A model generated the notes under the pieces. The model had not been told where the DNA came from and ran no database searches. It saw nothing but the letters and a program-made list of their open reading frames with translations. Positions 1 through 8,771 of a DNA stretch of 34,046 nt are shown here, in pieces; positions within the stretch are counted from its first letter, which is position 1; each line of letters starts with the position of its first letter. A program made the position numbers and the translations under genes. The stretch is from Planktothrix serta PCC 8927 (GTDB taxonomy: Bacteria > Cyanobacteriota > Cyanobacteriia > Cyanobacteriales > Microcoleaceae), in the NCBI RefSeq assembly GCF_900010725.2, contig NZ_LR734825.1, forward strand, positions 1-34,046. Reading direction: 5' to 3'.

Positions 1-297
1 GTTAGGGAAGATAGTCTTAATAAAAACCGTATGGGAAGTAATCAACCAATAGCTCTCGAACAGAAAAAAAATGGCAGTTATTGGGTATGGGAAAGTGGAG
101 GAGTTTGTTATCTAATTCCTAAATACAGTCTCAAGATTAATCAATATAATTTTGAGACGATTCAATATATATTTGAGTGTGAGGGATATTCTTCAAATTC
201 CCAAGGGTTTAAACTTCTTAAACCTGCCCAAGTCTATTCTAGTGATGGAGGAAAAAAATGGCAGGTATCTCAACTCGGTATTCTTCAATTTTATTAA
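1..297 (+). CDS. Partial protein with the repeated YWLLPK/LKIN domain
   Basis: The frame is open from base 1, so the protein probably begins upstream of the window; the first ATG is at 31. The visible 88 residues are nearly all one domain that recurs at 327-2303 and 3839-4516. Its shared positions are an aromatic NGxYW start, a Y-L-I/L-P-K segment, LKIN, FEC and KPA, then a tryptophan (KKW) and a final G-x-L-x-F. No catalytic residues stand out and I do not know a function. The next gene of the same family starts 29 bases later on the same strand, so the two probably form one transcription unit. The repeated domain is seen directly; role unknown. Confidence 0.6.
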   Translation, partial: VREDSLNKNRMGSNQPIALEQKKNGSYWVWESGGVCYLIPKYSLKINQYNFETIQYIFECEGYSSNSQGFKLLKPAQVYSSDGGKKWQVSQLGILQFY

Positions 298-326
298 TTT
301 AACAATAATTTAGAGGGGACAAGCCA

Positions 327-2303
327 ATGACAGATTTAAACTTAAATTTAGAGCAACTCAATCAAAAACTCCACAACTTAGAAAATAGATTAAATTCCCT
401 AGAACAGTCTAGGGAGTTAGAAAAACATCCGAATCCTATTAAAAATGGAGTGCAAATTACAGGAGCGTTAGAAATTCCAGAAGTTCAAAAATTAAGCTTA
501 TCAACCCAAAAGTTAGTTGAAATTTATCAGGATGTTCCTCAACTGTTGACTAGCTACGCTATAGAAGTTACCTTAACAGCCGATAGTTACCGAGGAAATA
601 CGAATGGAGAAATCTTTTTAGAAAGGTCAGGAAATACTAATTATTGGATCATTGCTCAAGATAATTGTAACTATTGGCTATTACCTAAAAAGAATTTAAA
701 AATTAACATCCATAAACTCAAAAGCCTTAAATCCTTATTTAGATTTTCAGAACAACCCTTAGAAAACATTACTGAATTCACCCTGATTAAACCTGCTTTA
801 GTTTCCCTACTCCCTAACGGACAGCAGTGGAAACTAGAAAGACTTGGTATTTTATTTTTAAGTAATGGTTCTCAGTCCGCTCAACTGCAATCTGCACTAG
901 AACTGACCAACCAAGAGCGTGAGCGACTCCAAACTTCCTTAGAAGAGTTTAATCAAAACTATCAAAAAAGTCAATCTCAAATCGAGCAATTGACTCAACA
1001 AATCTCCCAACTTCAACAACAGTTCTTTCAACTCACCGCACAAAAAGAACAGGAACTCTTATCGTTACTTAAAACAAAATTTGAGATATTTCAGCAGCAA
1101 ATCCAACAAACAGAAGAAGAACGTAGAGAGCTACTGACTGAATTCAAACAACTCTATGAAGAACATCAACAGATGCAGCTTGATATCAAACAGTTAATTC
1201 TACCGGAAGTTAAACAAGTCGAGAATAATTTAAAACAAGAAACCAATGAAAATTTAGATATTTCAGAAACAATTATACAACCAGAAGAACCAAAATACCC
1301 TAATGATTTATCCAACAATTTACGAGAAATTGCTCAAAACTTAACAATTCCTGCTGATACATCAGCCGCTTCTGTATCAAATTCTGCATCTTGGGAAAGC
1401 GTTAAACTGTTGCAAACTCTAATAGGACACACAGAAGCAGTACAAGCGCTCGCCATCAGTTCCGATAACCAGATTCTCATTAGTGCAAGTTTTGATAAAC
1501 TGATTAAACTTTGGAAACTAAACACAGGAAAAGAGATTGGCAGACTCACTGGATATTCAAGATTTAACTGCATTGCAATTAGTCAAAATCAACAAATGCT
1601 TGTCGCTGGCAGTGATGAGAATTCCATCACGATTTGGAACCTATTTACGACACAGAAAACTACTTTTACAGGGCATTCAGACTGGATTCGTTCTATTGCT
1701 ATTAGCCCTGATAGTCAGACCCTCGTGAGTGGCAGCCGTGACAACACCATCAAAATTTGGAATCTGCAAACTGGAGAATTCCTTCGTACTCTGAGTGGAC
1801 ATACTGGTGCAGTTCTAGCCCTCGCCATTAGTCCCGATGGACAAACCTTCGCCAGTGGCAGTGCTGACCATAGCATCAAAATTTGGAATCTGCATACAGG
1901 TCAACTGTTTTACACCCTTAACCGACATTCAAGCCAAATTTTATCACTCGCTATTAGTCCCGATGGACAAACCCTGGCTAGTGGGAGCAGCGACAACACC
2001 ATTAAGCTGTGGAACCTGAACACTGGGGAATTGCAAAATACCTTAGTCGGACATTCAGGAAGGATTTGGTCTGTCGCTATCAGTCCCAATGGACAAACTC
2101 TCGCCAGTGGGAGCGAAGATAAGACCATAAAACTCTGGAAACTCACTACGGGTGAACCGCTTTGTACTTTAACTGAACATTCAAAAGAAGTCTATGAAGT
2201 CGCCTTTAGTTCTTCTGATAGCAACCTATCGTCGTCAGATGTTGGACTCATCCTCGTCAGTGGCAGCCGAGATCATACAATTAAGATTTGGAAAAGTGTA
2301 TAA
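327..2303 (+). CDS. Coiled-coil, YWLLPK-domain and seven-repeat WD40 protein
   Basis: A 658-residue protein. Residues 1-30 are a short coiled coil. Residues about 95-180 are the unnamed YWLLPK/LKIN domain shared with both flanking genes. A Gln/Glu-rich coiled coil follows to about 300, then an acidic linker. Residues about 360-658 hold seven WD40 repeats, each with GH, SPDGQTLASGS and LWNL-type signatures, enough for one closed beta-propeller. There is no signal peptide. An AGAGGGGAC ribosome binding site lies 8-10 bases before the ATG. The propeller is probably a protein-interaction platform and the coiled coil may oligomerise it. Central propeller repeats are very alike, suggesting recent internal duplication. 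Target unknown. Confidence 0.85.
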   Translation: MTDLNLNLEQLNQKLHNLENRLNSLEQSRELEKHPNPIKNGVQITGALEIPEVQKLSLSTQKLVEIYQDVPQLLTSYAIEVTLTADSYRGNTNGEIFLERSGNTNYWIIAQDNCNYWLLPKKNLKINIHKLKSLKSLFRFSEQPLENITEFTLIKPALVSLLPNGQQWKLERLGILFLSNGSQSAQLQSALELTNQERERLQTSLEEFNQNYQKSQSQIEQLTQQISQLQQQFFQLTAQKEQELLSLLKTKFEIFQQQIQQTEEERRELLTEFKQLYEEHQQMQLDIKQLILPEVKQVENNLKQETNENLDISETIIQPEEPKYPNDLSNNLREIAQNLTIPADTSAASVSNSASWESVKLLQTLIGHTEAVQALAISSDNQILISASFDKLIKLWKLNTGKEIGRLTGYSRFNCIAISQNQQMLVAGSDENSITIWNLFTTQKTTFTGHSDWIRSIAISPDSQTLVSGSRDNTIKIWNLQTGEFLRTLSGHTGAVLALAISPDGQTFASGSADHSIKIWNLHTGQLFYTLNRHSSQILSLAISPDGQTLASGSSDNTIKLWNLNTGELQNTLVGHSGRIWSVAISPNGQTLASGSEDKTIKLWKLTTGEPLCTLTEHSKEVYEVAFSSSDSNLSSSDVGLILVSGSRDHTIKIWKSV

Positions 2304-2317
2304 AGGAGGATAAACAA

Positions 2318-2779
2318 ATGGCAAAAATTAAATTTCCTAGAGATTTACTGATTTTATTATTAATACCCTGTCTATTAACAAAGGTGGAAATAGCAGAAGC
2401 ACAAGATCCCACTTCTACCCCTAGTTTAAGTCCTACACTAGAGTCTTCAGAACCCTCTTTCCCACCCCTATCTTCAGATCCTGAATTTCAAGCCCTTTCT
2501 AATCAAATAAAAGCTTTAGAAAAAGACCGCAATCAGTTAAACATAAAAATTAATAGTTTACAGTCACAACTGACTATATCACAACAAGAAAATCTCAAAT
2601 TCAAAGAAAATGTTGAAAATTTAGAAAAACAAATTACAATTTTAAACAATAATGAAGAAAAACTCAAGCAAGAAATTCAAAACAATTCACAAAATTTAAC
2701 AGGTAATTTAAAGAAATCAAAACTTTTATCTGCGTCTATTTCTGGCGTTAGTTTGTTAGTGTCTTTAATAAGTAAGTAA
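2318..2779 (+). CDS. Secreted or membrane-anchored coiled-coil protein
   Basis: A strong AAAGGAGGA ribosome binding site 8 bases before the ATG at 2318 fixes this start over an in-frame one at 2288. The 153-residue product begins with a basic N-terminus (MAKIKFPR), a hydrophobic core of about 15 residues and a likely signal peptidase site after AEA near residue 26. A Pro/Ser/Thr-rich linker follows, then a heptad-patterned coiled coil at about 60-125. The C-terminus (LLSASISGVSLLVSLI) is hydrophobic and could be a membrane anchor. It starts 15 bases after the WD40 gene, so the two are probably co-transcribed. Perhaps an envelope-side partner; function not recognised. Confidence 0.75.
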   Translation: MAKIKFPRDLLILLLIPCLLTKVEIAEAQDPTSTPSLSPTLESSEPSFPPLSSDPEFQALSNQIKALEKDRNQLNIKINSLQSQLTISQQENLKFKENVENLEKQITILNNNEEKLKQEIQNNSQNLTGNLKKSKLLSASISGVSLLVSLISK

Positions 2780-2847
2780 ACAAAATTAATTACATAACTA
2801 GAAAATAATGATTTATAATAAAAAAACACTCTAAATCTCGAAAATCT

Positions 2848-3846
2848 ATGATGTTACTTAAAGAAATCAATCTCGAAATGTTAAATCTTTTAAACAGAAT
2901 AAGTCGCTCCAGTAAATTTCCTCAAGTCAGAAATAGAGCCCAATGTATAACCCTGATTTATCAGGGGTTTTCTCCTGAGCAATTAATGATAATATTCAGG
3001 GTCAGCCGAAAAACTCTATATAATTGGTTAACTCGCTGGGAAAAAAGTGGATTTGTCGGTCTATATAATGAAAAAGGAAGAGGCAGAAAAGCGAAATTAA
3101 ACCCGGCACAAATAGCACAAGTAAAAGAGTGGGTAAAAGCCGAACCTAAAAGTCTAAATAAAGTGGTCATAAAAGTTTATAAAGAGTGGGAAATTGAGGT
3201 GAGTAAAGAAACCATAAAAAGAATTATAAAAAAGTTGAATATGATTTGGAAAAGAATGAAACGGGGATTAAGTAAAACCCCTGATGATTGGGAGTTAGAG
3301 GTGAAAATGCCGGAATTATTGAAGCTGAAAGAACAAGATAAAAAAGGAGAAATTGATTTAAGATATTTAGATGAAAGTGGATTTTCCTTGACCCCGTATA
3401 TTCCTTATGGTTGGCAAGAGAAAAATTCCACAATAATTCTCAAAAGTTCTCAAAGTAAAAGAATAAATGTGCTGGGATTAATGAATTGTAGAAATGAATT
3501 ATTTTCGGAAATTCACCTCCAAACAATTGATAGTGAAACGGTGATTAATTTTTTAGATAAATTCAGTGAAAATCTCACTAAACCTACGGTGGTTGTTCTC
3601 GATCAAGCTTCAATTCATACCAGCGATCGCTTCCTCTCGAAATTATCCGAATGGGAGCCAAAGAATTTAAAACTATTTTGGCTACCTACCTACTCACCCA
3701 AGCAAAATTTAATTGAAATCTTATGGAAATTTATTAAATATGAATGGATTGAAGTCGATGCTTATGCGAATTGGTCAAGCTTAATTAAATATCTGAAAAA
3801 AGTCCTTGATAATTTAGGTCAAGAATATGTAATTAATTTTGTTTAG
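2848..3846 (+). mobile_element. IS630-family DDE transposase gene, apparently intact
   Basis: A 332-residue transposase. The N-terminal helix-turn-helix (VSRKTLYNWLTRWEKSG, about residues 52-69) is followed by a linker and a DDE catalytic core. The catalytic carboxylates are visible in YLDESGF, VVLDQASIHT and NLIEILWKFIK. Family members cut and paste DNA and target TA dinucleotides. I could not identify terminal inverted repeats: the right side stops almost at the transposase stop codon and enters a gene with no start of its own. The copy may therefore have lost its right end, or its ends are weak. Adjacent to the truncated gene at 3839-4516. Confidence 0.9.
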
Positions 3847-4516
3847 GTACTTAGCAATCTCAACTTGTTTATATATTGGTATACATTCTCAAAGACAAAG
3901 AAAAAAATTTGAAATCTATATTTTAAAAAAACAAAAAAGTTTTTCTGAATTAGCTCTACAAGATATTTCTAAAATCAATAATTTTATTGAATATAATGAA
4001 CCAAAATTACAATTAATAGAGAAACTTTTATCTAATGAAGAAACATCAAAAATTTTGCAAAATGCTATAGAAATAACTGGCGCACTAGAAACTATTGATA
4101 GAAGTTGGGTCGATTTTTCAGAAGCAGAATTAATTAATGCTTATAATACCATACCCAGTTTATTGTCACAAAAAGCTATAAAAGTTTCAATCAACCAAGA
4201 ACACATATCTTCTACCGTAAAAGAGAATATACTGCTAATAGAAAGTCGCAATGGTAACTACTGGATAATAGGTAAGGAAGATGGAACTTATTGGCTACTT
4301 CCCAAAAGCAAGCTCAAAATCAATCCCTATAATATTAATACTATTCAATCGTTATTTGAGTGTCAGAGTTACGCACAAGGGGAGAACCGAGAATTTATAC
4401 TACAAAAACCCGCTAGAGTTTCTATTCTACCTAACGGACAGGAATGGAAACTAGAAGAGAAGGGGGTACTTGATTTTAATAATAATTCTCAAGCTGACAG
4501 CTTATATAGTGAGTAA
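3839..4516 (+). pseudogene. 5'-truncated member of the YWLLPK-domain family, next to IS630
   Basis: The frame opens inside the last codons of the IS630 transposase with only a TTG, and no ATG occurs anywhere in the 225 codons, so the original 5' end is missing. The remaining protein aligns with the N-terminal half of the 327-2303 product: an ITGALE motif, a helical segment ending LLSQKAIKVSI, then the full domain with NYWII, YWLLPK, LKIN, FECQ, KPARVS, LPNGQEW and G-V-L-D-F. It ends shortly after the domain, with no coiled coil or WD40. I infer that transposition or a later deletion removed the start. Expression from a fused or cryptic start cannot be excluded. Confidence 0.75.
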
Positions 4517-4758
4517 TAACGGTGACGCCGACCATGCAGGTACTTGTGAAGAAAATCGGCAATATTAATTTATGTATCAATCACTACAAAATAAGACGAA
4601 CTTATATGAGTTCTAAATAAAATACTAATATCCTATCTCATCAACTAGGAAAACTCTTGAGATCGCCTCTTTAATTAAGTATAATTATTTTTTCTCTCAG
4701 TTTAGATTATTTTTACTGCCAGTTTAGAGTCACAACTTTAGTTTAAAGGGCTTGAAGC

Positions 4759-6432
4759 ATGGAATTTATAATGTCATTTATTGCATCAACAATAGCTAAT
4801 GTGGTTTCAACCATAATAAATTCTTGGGTTTTCAAACAAGGTCATACAGATGAATCCAAACGGCTAATAGGAAGGAAGAAAGAAATACCTAACGCCAGAG
4901 TTTTTATCAGCGATCGCAGTCAGGAGCCAGATTTGAGTCTTGCTGAAAAGTTATATGAAAGCTTGACAAAAGCCAAATATCAAGTGTTCATGGCCCATAA
5001 GTCTCTTAAAGTAGGAGATAAATGGCCTCAGCGCCTTGACGAAGAAATTAACGCCTGTGATTACTTTCTGGTAATATTCTCACCCCAGTCAGCCAATAGT
5101 GAAATGATTATGGAGGAGGTACGACGAGCTAAGGAATTGCGCGATGGACGAAAAAATCGAAAGCCAGTGATTTTACCGATCTTGGTTAACTGTGAGATGA
5201 ATTCACTGAACCATGATTTGCGCGGTTATCTATACGGAATCCAGTATCTAAAATGGCGATCGCCTGACGATACTTCTCCTATTCTCCAACAAATTCTCGA
5301 AAAGTTACTAGAGCAAGGTGATACAACAAGCCTAGAAGCTACAGTAGAAGCATTACCCCTCATAGAGCCTATACAAATAAACCCTGATACTCGCCCCTCA
5401 CCTGCGGCAGAGCCAGAATTGCCGCCAGGAAAACCTACTGATATTTATATAGAGCGTCCCCCCATTGAACAACAGTGTTACGATGCTATTTTGAACCCCA
5501 ATACTGCCCTAATTCGGATTAAAGCACCTCAGTTAATGGGCAAAACTAAGTTAATGGCAAGGATTCTGTATCGGGCAAGAGAGCAGAACTATCGAACAGT
5601 GCCATTGAGTTTTCAACTAGCAGAGGAAAAAATTTTCACAGACAAAGACCTGTTCTTACGTTGGTTCTGTGGGAGCATTAGCAGACAGCTACGACTACCG
5701 AATAAGGTAGCTGATTACTGGGATGACAACTTTACAAGCAACGATAACTGTACGGTTTACTTTGAGGACTATCTGTTAGCTCAAATAAACTGTCCACTGG
5801 TATTGGCTTTAGATCGAGTGGATCGTATTTTTCCACACACCCCAATTGCTTCTGACTTTTTTGCCCTCCTCCGGGTTTGGAATGAAAATCTAAATAATAG
5901 CGAAATATGGAAAAAACTACGATTGATATTGGTATATTCCACAGAAGTTTATATAGACTTAGGTTTTTATCAATCACCGTTTAACGTGGGTTTACCAATT
6001 GAGTTACCGGATTTCAACCTAGATCAGGTGAGGGCTTTAGCCAAGCAGTGTCAACTTGATTGGGATGACAGCAAACTGGAACCCTTGATAGGAATAGTGG
6101 GCGGGCATCCCTATTTATTACGACTGGCTTTTGATCGACTTGCAAAGAATGATATGAACCTTGAACAACTATTGGAAACTGCCCCAACAGACAAAGGAAT
6201 TTACGGTGAGCATTTACGACGACTTTTGTGGAAACTTGAACAATACCCTGAACTAACTGATGCAATGAGAACAGTTCTGGCTACAAACAATGCAGTGAAA
6301 CTAGAGAAGATGCAAGCTTTCAAACTAAATAGTATGGGGCTGGTAAATTTACAAGGCAGTAATGAAGGAACTGTCCGTTGCAATTTGTATCGTCAGTATT
6401 TTACTAAAACCTTGGAGTTATTCAATGAGTAA
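4759..6432 (+). CDS. TIR domain fused to AAA-like (STAND-type) ATPase
   Basis: A 557-residue protein. After a hydrophobic N-terminus (to about 25), residues 45-185 form a TIR domain: RVFISDRS first strand, a KVGDKWP loop, DYFLVIFSPQS and MIMEEVRRAKEL. Its glutamates E119/E120 sit where bacterial TIR NADases carry the catalytic Glu. Residues about 230-555 form an AAA_35-like ATPase with Walker A APQLMGKTK, Walker B-like LVLALDRVD and the GGHPYLL motif of STAND relatives. TIR domains often act as NAD-degrading effectors released by an NTPase switch; that this one does so is inference. Its last 8 bases overlap the next gene (ATGAGTAA), indicating translational coupling to a related ATPase. Confidence 0.85.
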   Translation: MEFIMSFIASTIANVVSTIINSWVFKQGHTDESKRLIGRKKEIPNARVFISDRSQEPDLSLAEKLYESLTKAKYQVFMAHKSLKVGDKWPQRLDEEINACDYFLVIFSPQSANSEMIMEEVRRAKELRDGRKNRKPVILPILVNCEMNSLNHDLRGYLYGIQYLKWRSPDDTSPILQQILEKLLEQGDTTSLEATVEALPLIEPIQINPDTRPSPAAEPELPPGKPTDIYIERPPIEQQCYDAILNPNTALIRIKAPQLMGKTKLMARILYRAREQNYRTVPLSFQLAEEKIFTDKDLFLRWFCGSISRQLRLPNKVADYWDDNFTSNDNCTVYFEDYLLAQINCPLVLALDRVDRIFPHTPIASDFFALLRVWNENLNNSEIWKKLRLILVYSTEVYIDLGFYQSPFNVGLPIELPDFNLDQVRALAKQCQLDWDDSKLEPLIGIVGGHPYLLRLAFDRLAKNDMNLEQLLETAPTDKGIYGEHLRRLLWKLEQYPELTDAMRTVLATNNAVKLEKMQAFKLNSMGLVNLQGSNEGTVRCNLYRQYFTKTLELFNE

Positions 6433-8371
6433 TGAAGAAAATAAAAACTATTCATACAAAGTTGGCGGGAGTATACCAGTCGAGCAGCTTTGCTATGTGG
6501 AGCGACAAGCTGATACAGACTTGTATGAGGGATTGAAAGCTAGAGAGTATTGTTATGTGCTGAATGCCCGACAAATGGGCAAGTCTAGCTTAATAGGACG
6601 AACAATGCAAAAGCTAAAAAATGAAGGTTTCGCCTGTACTGCGATTGACTTATCGCAAGCTGGAAAATCTGATGCTACTGCACAAAACTGGTACGCAGGA
6701 GTAATTAGTGGGCTAAATAGTGGTTTTCAGCTAAAGGTAAATCTAAAGGATTGGTTGGGTCAACACGATTATTTGACTCCTGTGAATCGATTGAAACATT
6801 TTATTGAAGATCAATTACTAAAAAAAGTAGCAGAAAAAATTATCATTTTTATTGACGAAACAGATCACTTGCTGAACTTTCAATTCACCGATGATTTTTT
6901 ACCCTTACTTAAGTCATGTCACGACGGCAATAATAATCCAGCTTTCCAACGCATTACTTTCGCATTGTTCGGAGTAGCCACTCCCTACGAATTGGCTCAA
7001 GATAAAACCAATATATTTAACATTAGTAAATCTATTAAACTTAATGGTATTGAATTTGATGAAAACAAAGTTGCGCCTTTAACTAGAGGATTACCAGAAA
7101 AAGTAGAAAACCCTGTTGCAGTGATACAACAGGTGTTAGATTGGACGGGAGGGCAACCTTTTCTAACTCAAAAGCTGTGTCAAAAAATTGTAGAGTCACA
7201 AATTACTATTGCCGTCGGGACTGAAGTAGAACAGATTGAGGATTTAGTACAAACTAAATTGATTGATAATTGGGAATCCCAAGATCAACCAGTTCATCTG
7301 AAAACAATTCGAGATCGTTTTCTGAATAGTAAAAAATTTCCTTCTCATGACCTACTAAAGATATATCAGAAAATTTTGCAACAAGGAGAAATAGTAGCTA
7401 ATGATAATAGTCGAGAACAAATGGAACTCCGACTATCGGGTTTAGTTGTAGAAAAAGATGGTAAGTTAAAAGTTTATAACAAAATTTACGAGAAAATTTT
7501 TAATCAAGATTGGGTTGACAAAACTTTAGCCGATAACAACATAATGCCAATTGAACAAGAAATATATGAGGCTTTGAAAGCTGGAGAATTTTGTTATATG
7601 CTGAGTTCTCCATTAACAACAAAGGAAAATTTATTGATAAAAATTCAAGAATATTTTAAAAACAATAACATTCCCTACGCTGTTATCGATCCTATACAAA
7701 TAGATAGTAATAGAAAAGCATCAGATTTTGATTTTCAATGGCGTGGTCAATGGTACAGTAAAGTAGTTGCGATAATTGAAAAGAAATTTGGCTTAGATTA
7801 TCGTGCAAAAGAGTGGTGGAATAAAACAAAAGGAGAATATAAAGAAGATGTTCCTTATGCTTGTTTATTTAAAAAATACTTGCAATGTCAACTTCTTCAT
7901 CATAAACATGACAAGAACTTAGTGATTATTTTCGATAAAATTGAAAGTATATTTGATGATTTAAAGTTCACAGAAGAAATTTTTACTATTATTCGAGACT
8001 GGTATGAACAACGCCGGAATAATAAAAATTATAAACGACTTACTTTTCTGATGTTAGGGGCAGCTATTCCTGATGGTTATGAATATAAATACCACAAGTC
8101 TATCACTGGGGGGTGGCGAACTAATCTGAATAATCCTTCGCCACCCCAAGTGCAGCCCATAGTCCAAAAAATAGAGGGAAAATTCAGAGATATAGATCCT
8201 AAAGTTTTGCTTTCAAGAATATGGGAATGGACAAATGGGCATCCTGTTCTTACGCAGAAACTTTTTCAACTGGTCTTAACTGATAACTCAGATATTCCAG
8301 AAGGTCAGGAAGCAGAAGTAAAGTACGTTGATAATTTAGTACAAAATATTATACAAGATTGTGAGGTTTAA
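6425..8371 (+). CDS. Double AAA-like ATPase, N-terminal part of a probable AAA-WD40 protein
   Basis: The start at 6425 is chosen because it overlaps the TIR gene stop in an ATGAGTAA arrangement; an earlier in-frame ATG at 6362 would lie deep inside that gene. The 648-residue product has two tandem AAA_35-like modules. The first has an intact Walker A (NARQMGKSS, about 48-55), Walker B (IIIFIDETD) and GGQPFLTQKLC. The second, from about residue 365, keeps the fold landmarks (IIFDKIE, TNGHPVLTQKLF) but its P-loop is degenerate (SSPLTTKEN), so it may not bind ATP. The winged-helix-like tail that ends module one is missing from module two and occurs instead in the next frame. Confidence 0.8.
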   Translation: MSNEENKNYSYKVGGSIPVEQLCYVERQADTDLYEGLKAREYCYVLNARQMGKSSLIGRTMQKLKNEGFACTAIDLSQAGKSDATAQNWYAGVISGLNSGFQLKVNLKDWLGQHDYLTPVNRLKHFIEDQLLKKVAEKIIIFIDETDHLLNFQFTDDFLPLLKSCHDGNNNPAFQRITFALFGVATPYELAQDKTNIFNISKSIKLNGIEFDENKVAPLTRGLPEKVENPVAVIQQVLDWTGGQPFLTQKLCQKIVESQITIAVGTEVEQIEDLVQTKLIDNWESQDQPVHLKTIRDRFLNSKKFPSHDLLKIYQKILQQGEIVANDNSREQMELRLSGLVVEKDGKLKVYNKIYEKIFNQDWVDKTLADNNIMPIEQEIYEALKAGEFCYMLSSPLTTKENLLIKIQEYFKNNNIPYAVIDPIQIDSNRKASDFDFQWRGQWYSKVVAIIEKKFGLDYRAKEWWNKTKGEYKEDVPYACLFKKYLQCQLLHHKHDKNLVIIFDKIESIFDDLKFTEEIFTIIRDWYEQRRNNKNYKRLTFLMLGAAIPDGYEYKYHKSITGGWRTNLNNPSPPQVQPIVQKIEGKFRDIDPKVLLSRIWEWTNGHPVLTQKLFQLVLTDNSDIPEGQEAEVKYVDNLVQNIIQDCEV

Positions 8372-8771
8372 GATGATAGAACATTTTAAGAAGCGTTTTA
8401 AAAATATAGGAGATTCCTTTTCAAAGGAAGATCATTTTATTCGTAAACGTCTAATAATCTATCGACAAATTTTAGAACGGGGTGAAGTTACAACTGATGA
8501 TAGTCTTGCACAATTGGAATTGCTAAAAGCAGGATTATTAATAAAACAGCAAGGAAAGTTAAAAGTTTATAATCGGCTTTATCAAGAAGTTTTCACCTTA
8601 AATTGGGTAGAGAAACAATTAGTTCCCGATAATATCGCTAACGAAATATCAGCCTGGACAGAAGATGAGCAAATTCTTGCTGAAAAACTGCGTGAAATAG
8701 TTCTGACTTGTGAAGAACACATTAGACGAAACAGAGCTAGAGGGAAATCCGCAAGATATTATAAGTATTAG
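8361..8771 (+). pseudogene. Displaced C-terminal segment of the second AAA-like module
   Basis: The product (from GTG 8361, or more likely ATG 8373) contains IYRQILERGEV, LLKAGLLIKQQGKLKVYNRLYQEVF and NWVEKQL. These match the end of the first AAA-like module in the preceding gene (IYQKILQQGEI, LKVYNKIYEKIF, DWVDKTL). It is thus the natural continuation of the second module in a shifted frame. Removing one T from GTTTAAG near 8368 would join the frames. The last 20 or so residues, basic and overlapping the WD40 frame, look like read-out beyond a second shift. A weak AGG before ATG 8373 leaves room for translational re-initiation as an alternative to decay. Confidence 0.6.

Noticed and set aside
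1537-2146. Several frames inside the WD40 region of the 327-2303 gene on both strands
   Set aside because: They are repeats of one another created by the periodic WD40 coding sequence and have no independent start signals.
4517-4758. A gene or RNA between the truncated YWLLPK gene and the TIR gene
   Set aside because: AT-rich sequence with stops in all frames; nothing recognisable apart from a likely promoter for the TIR gene.
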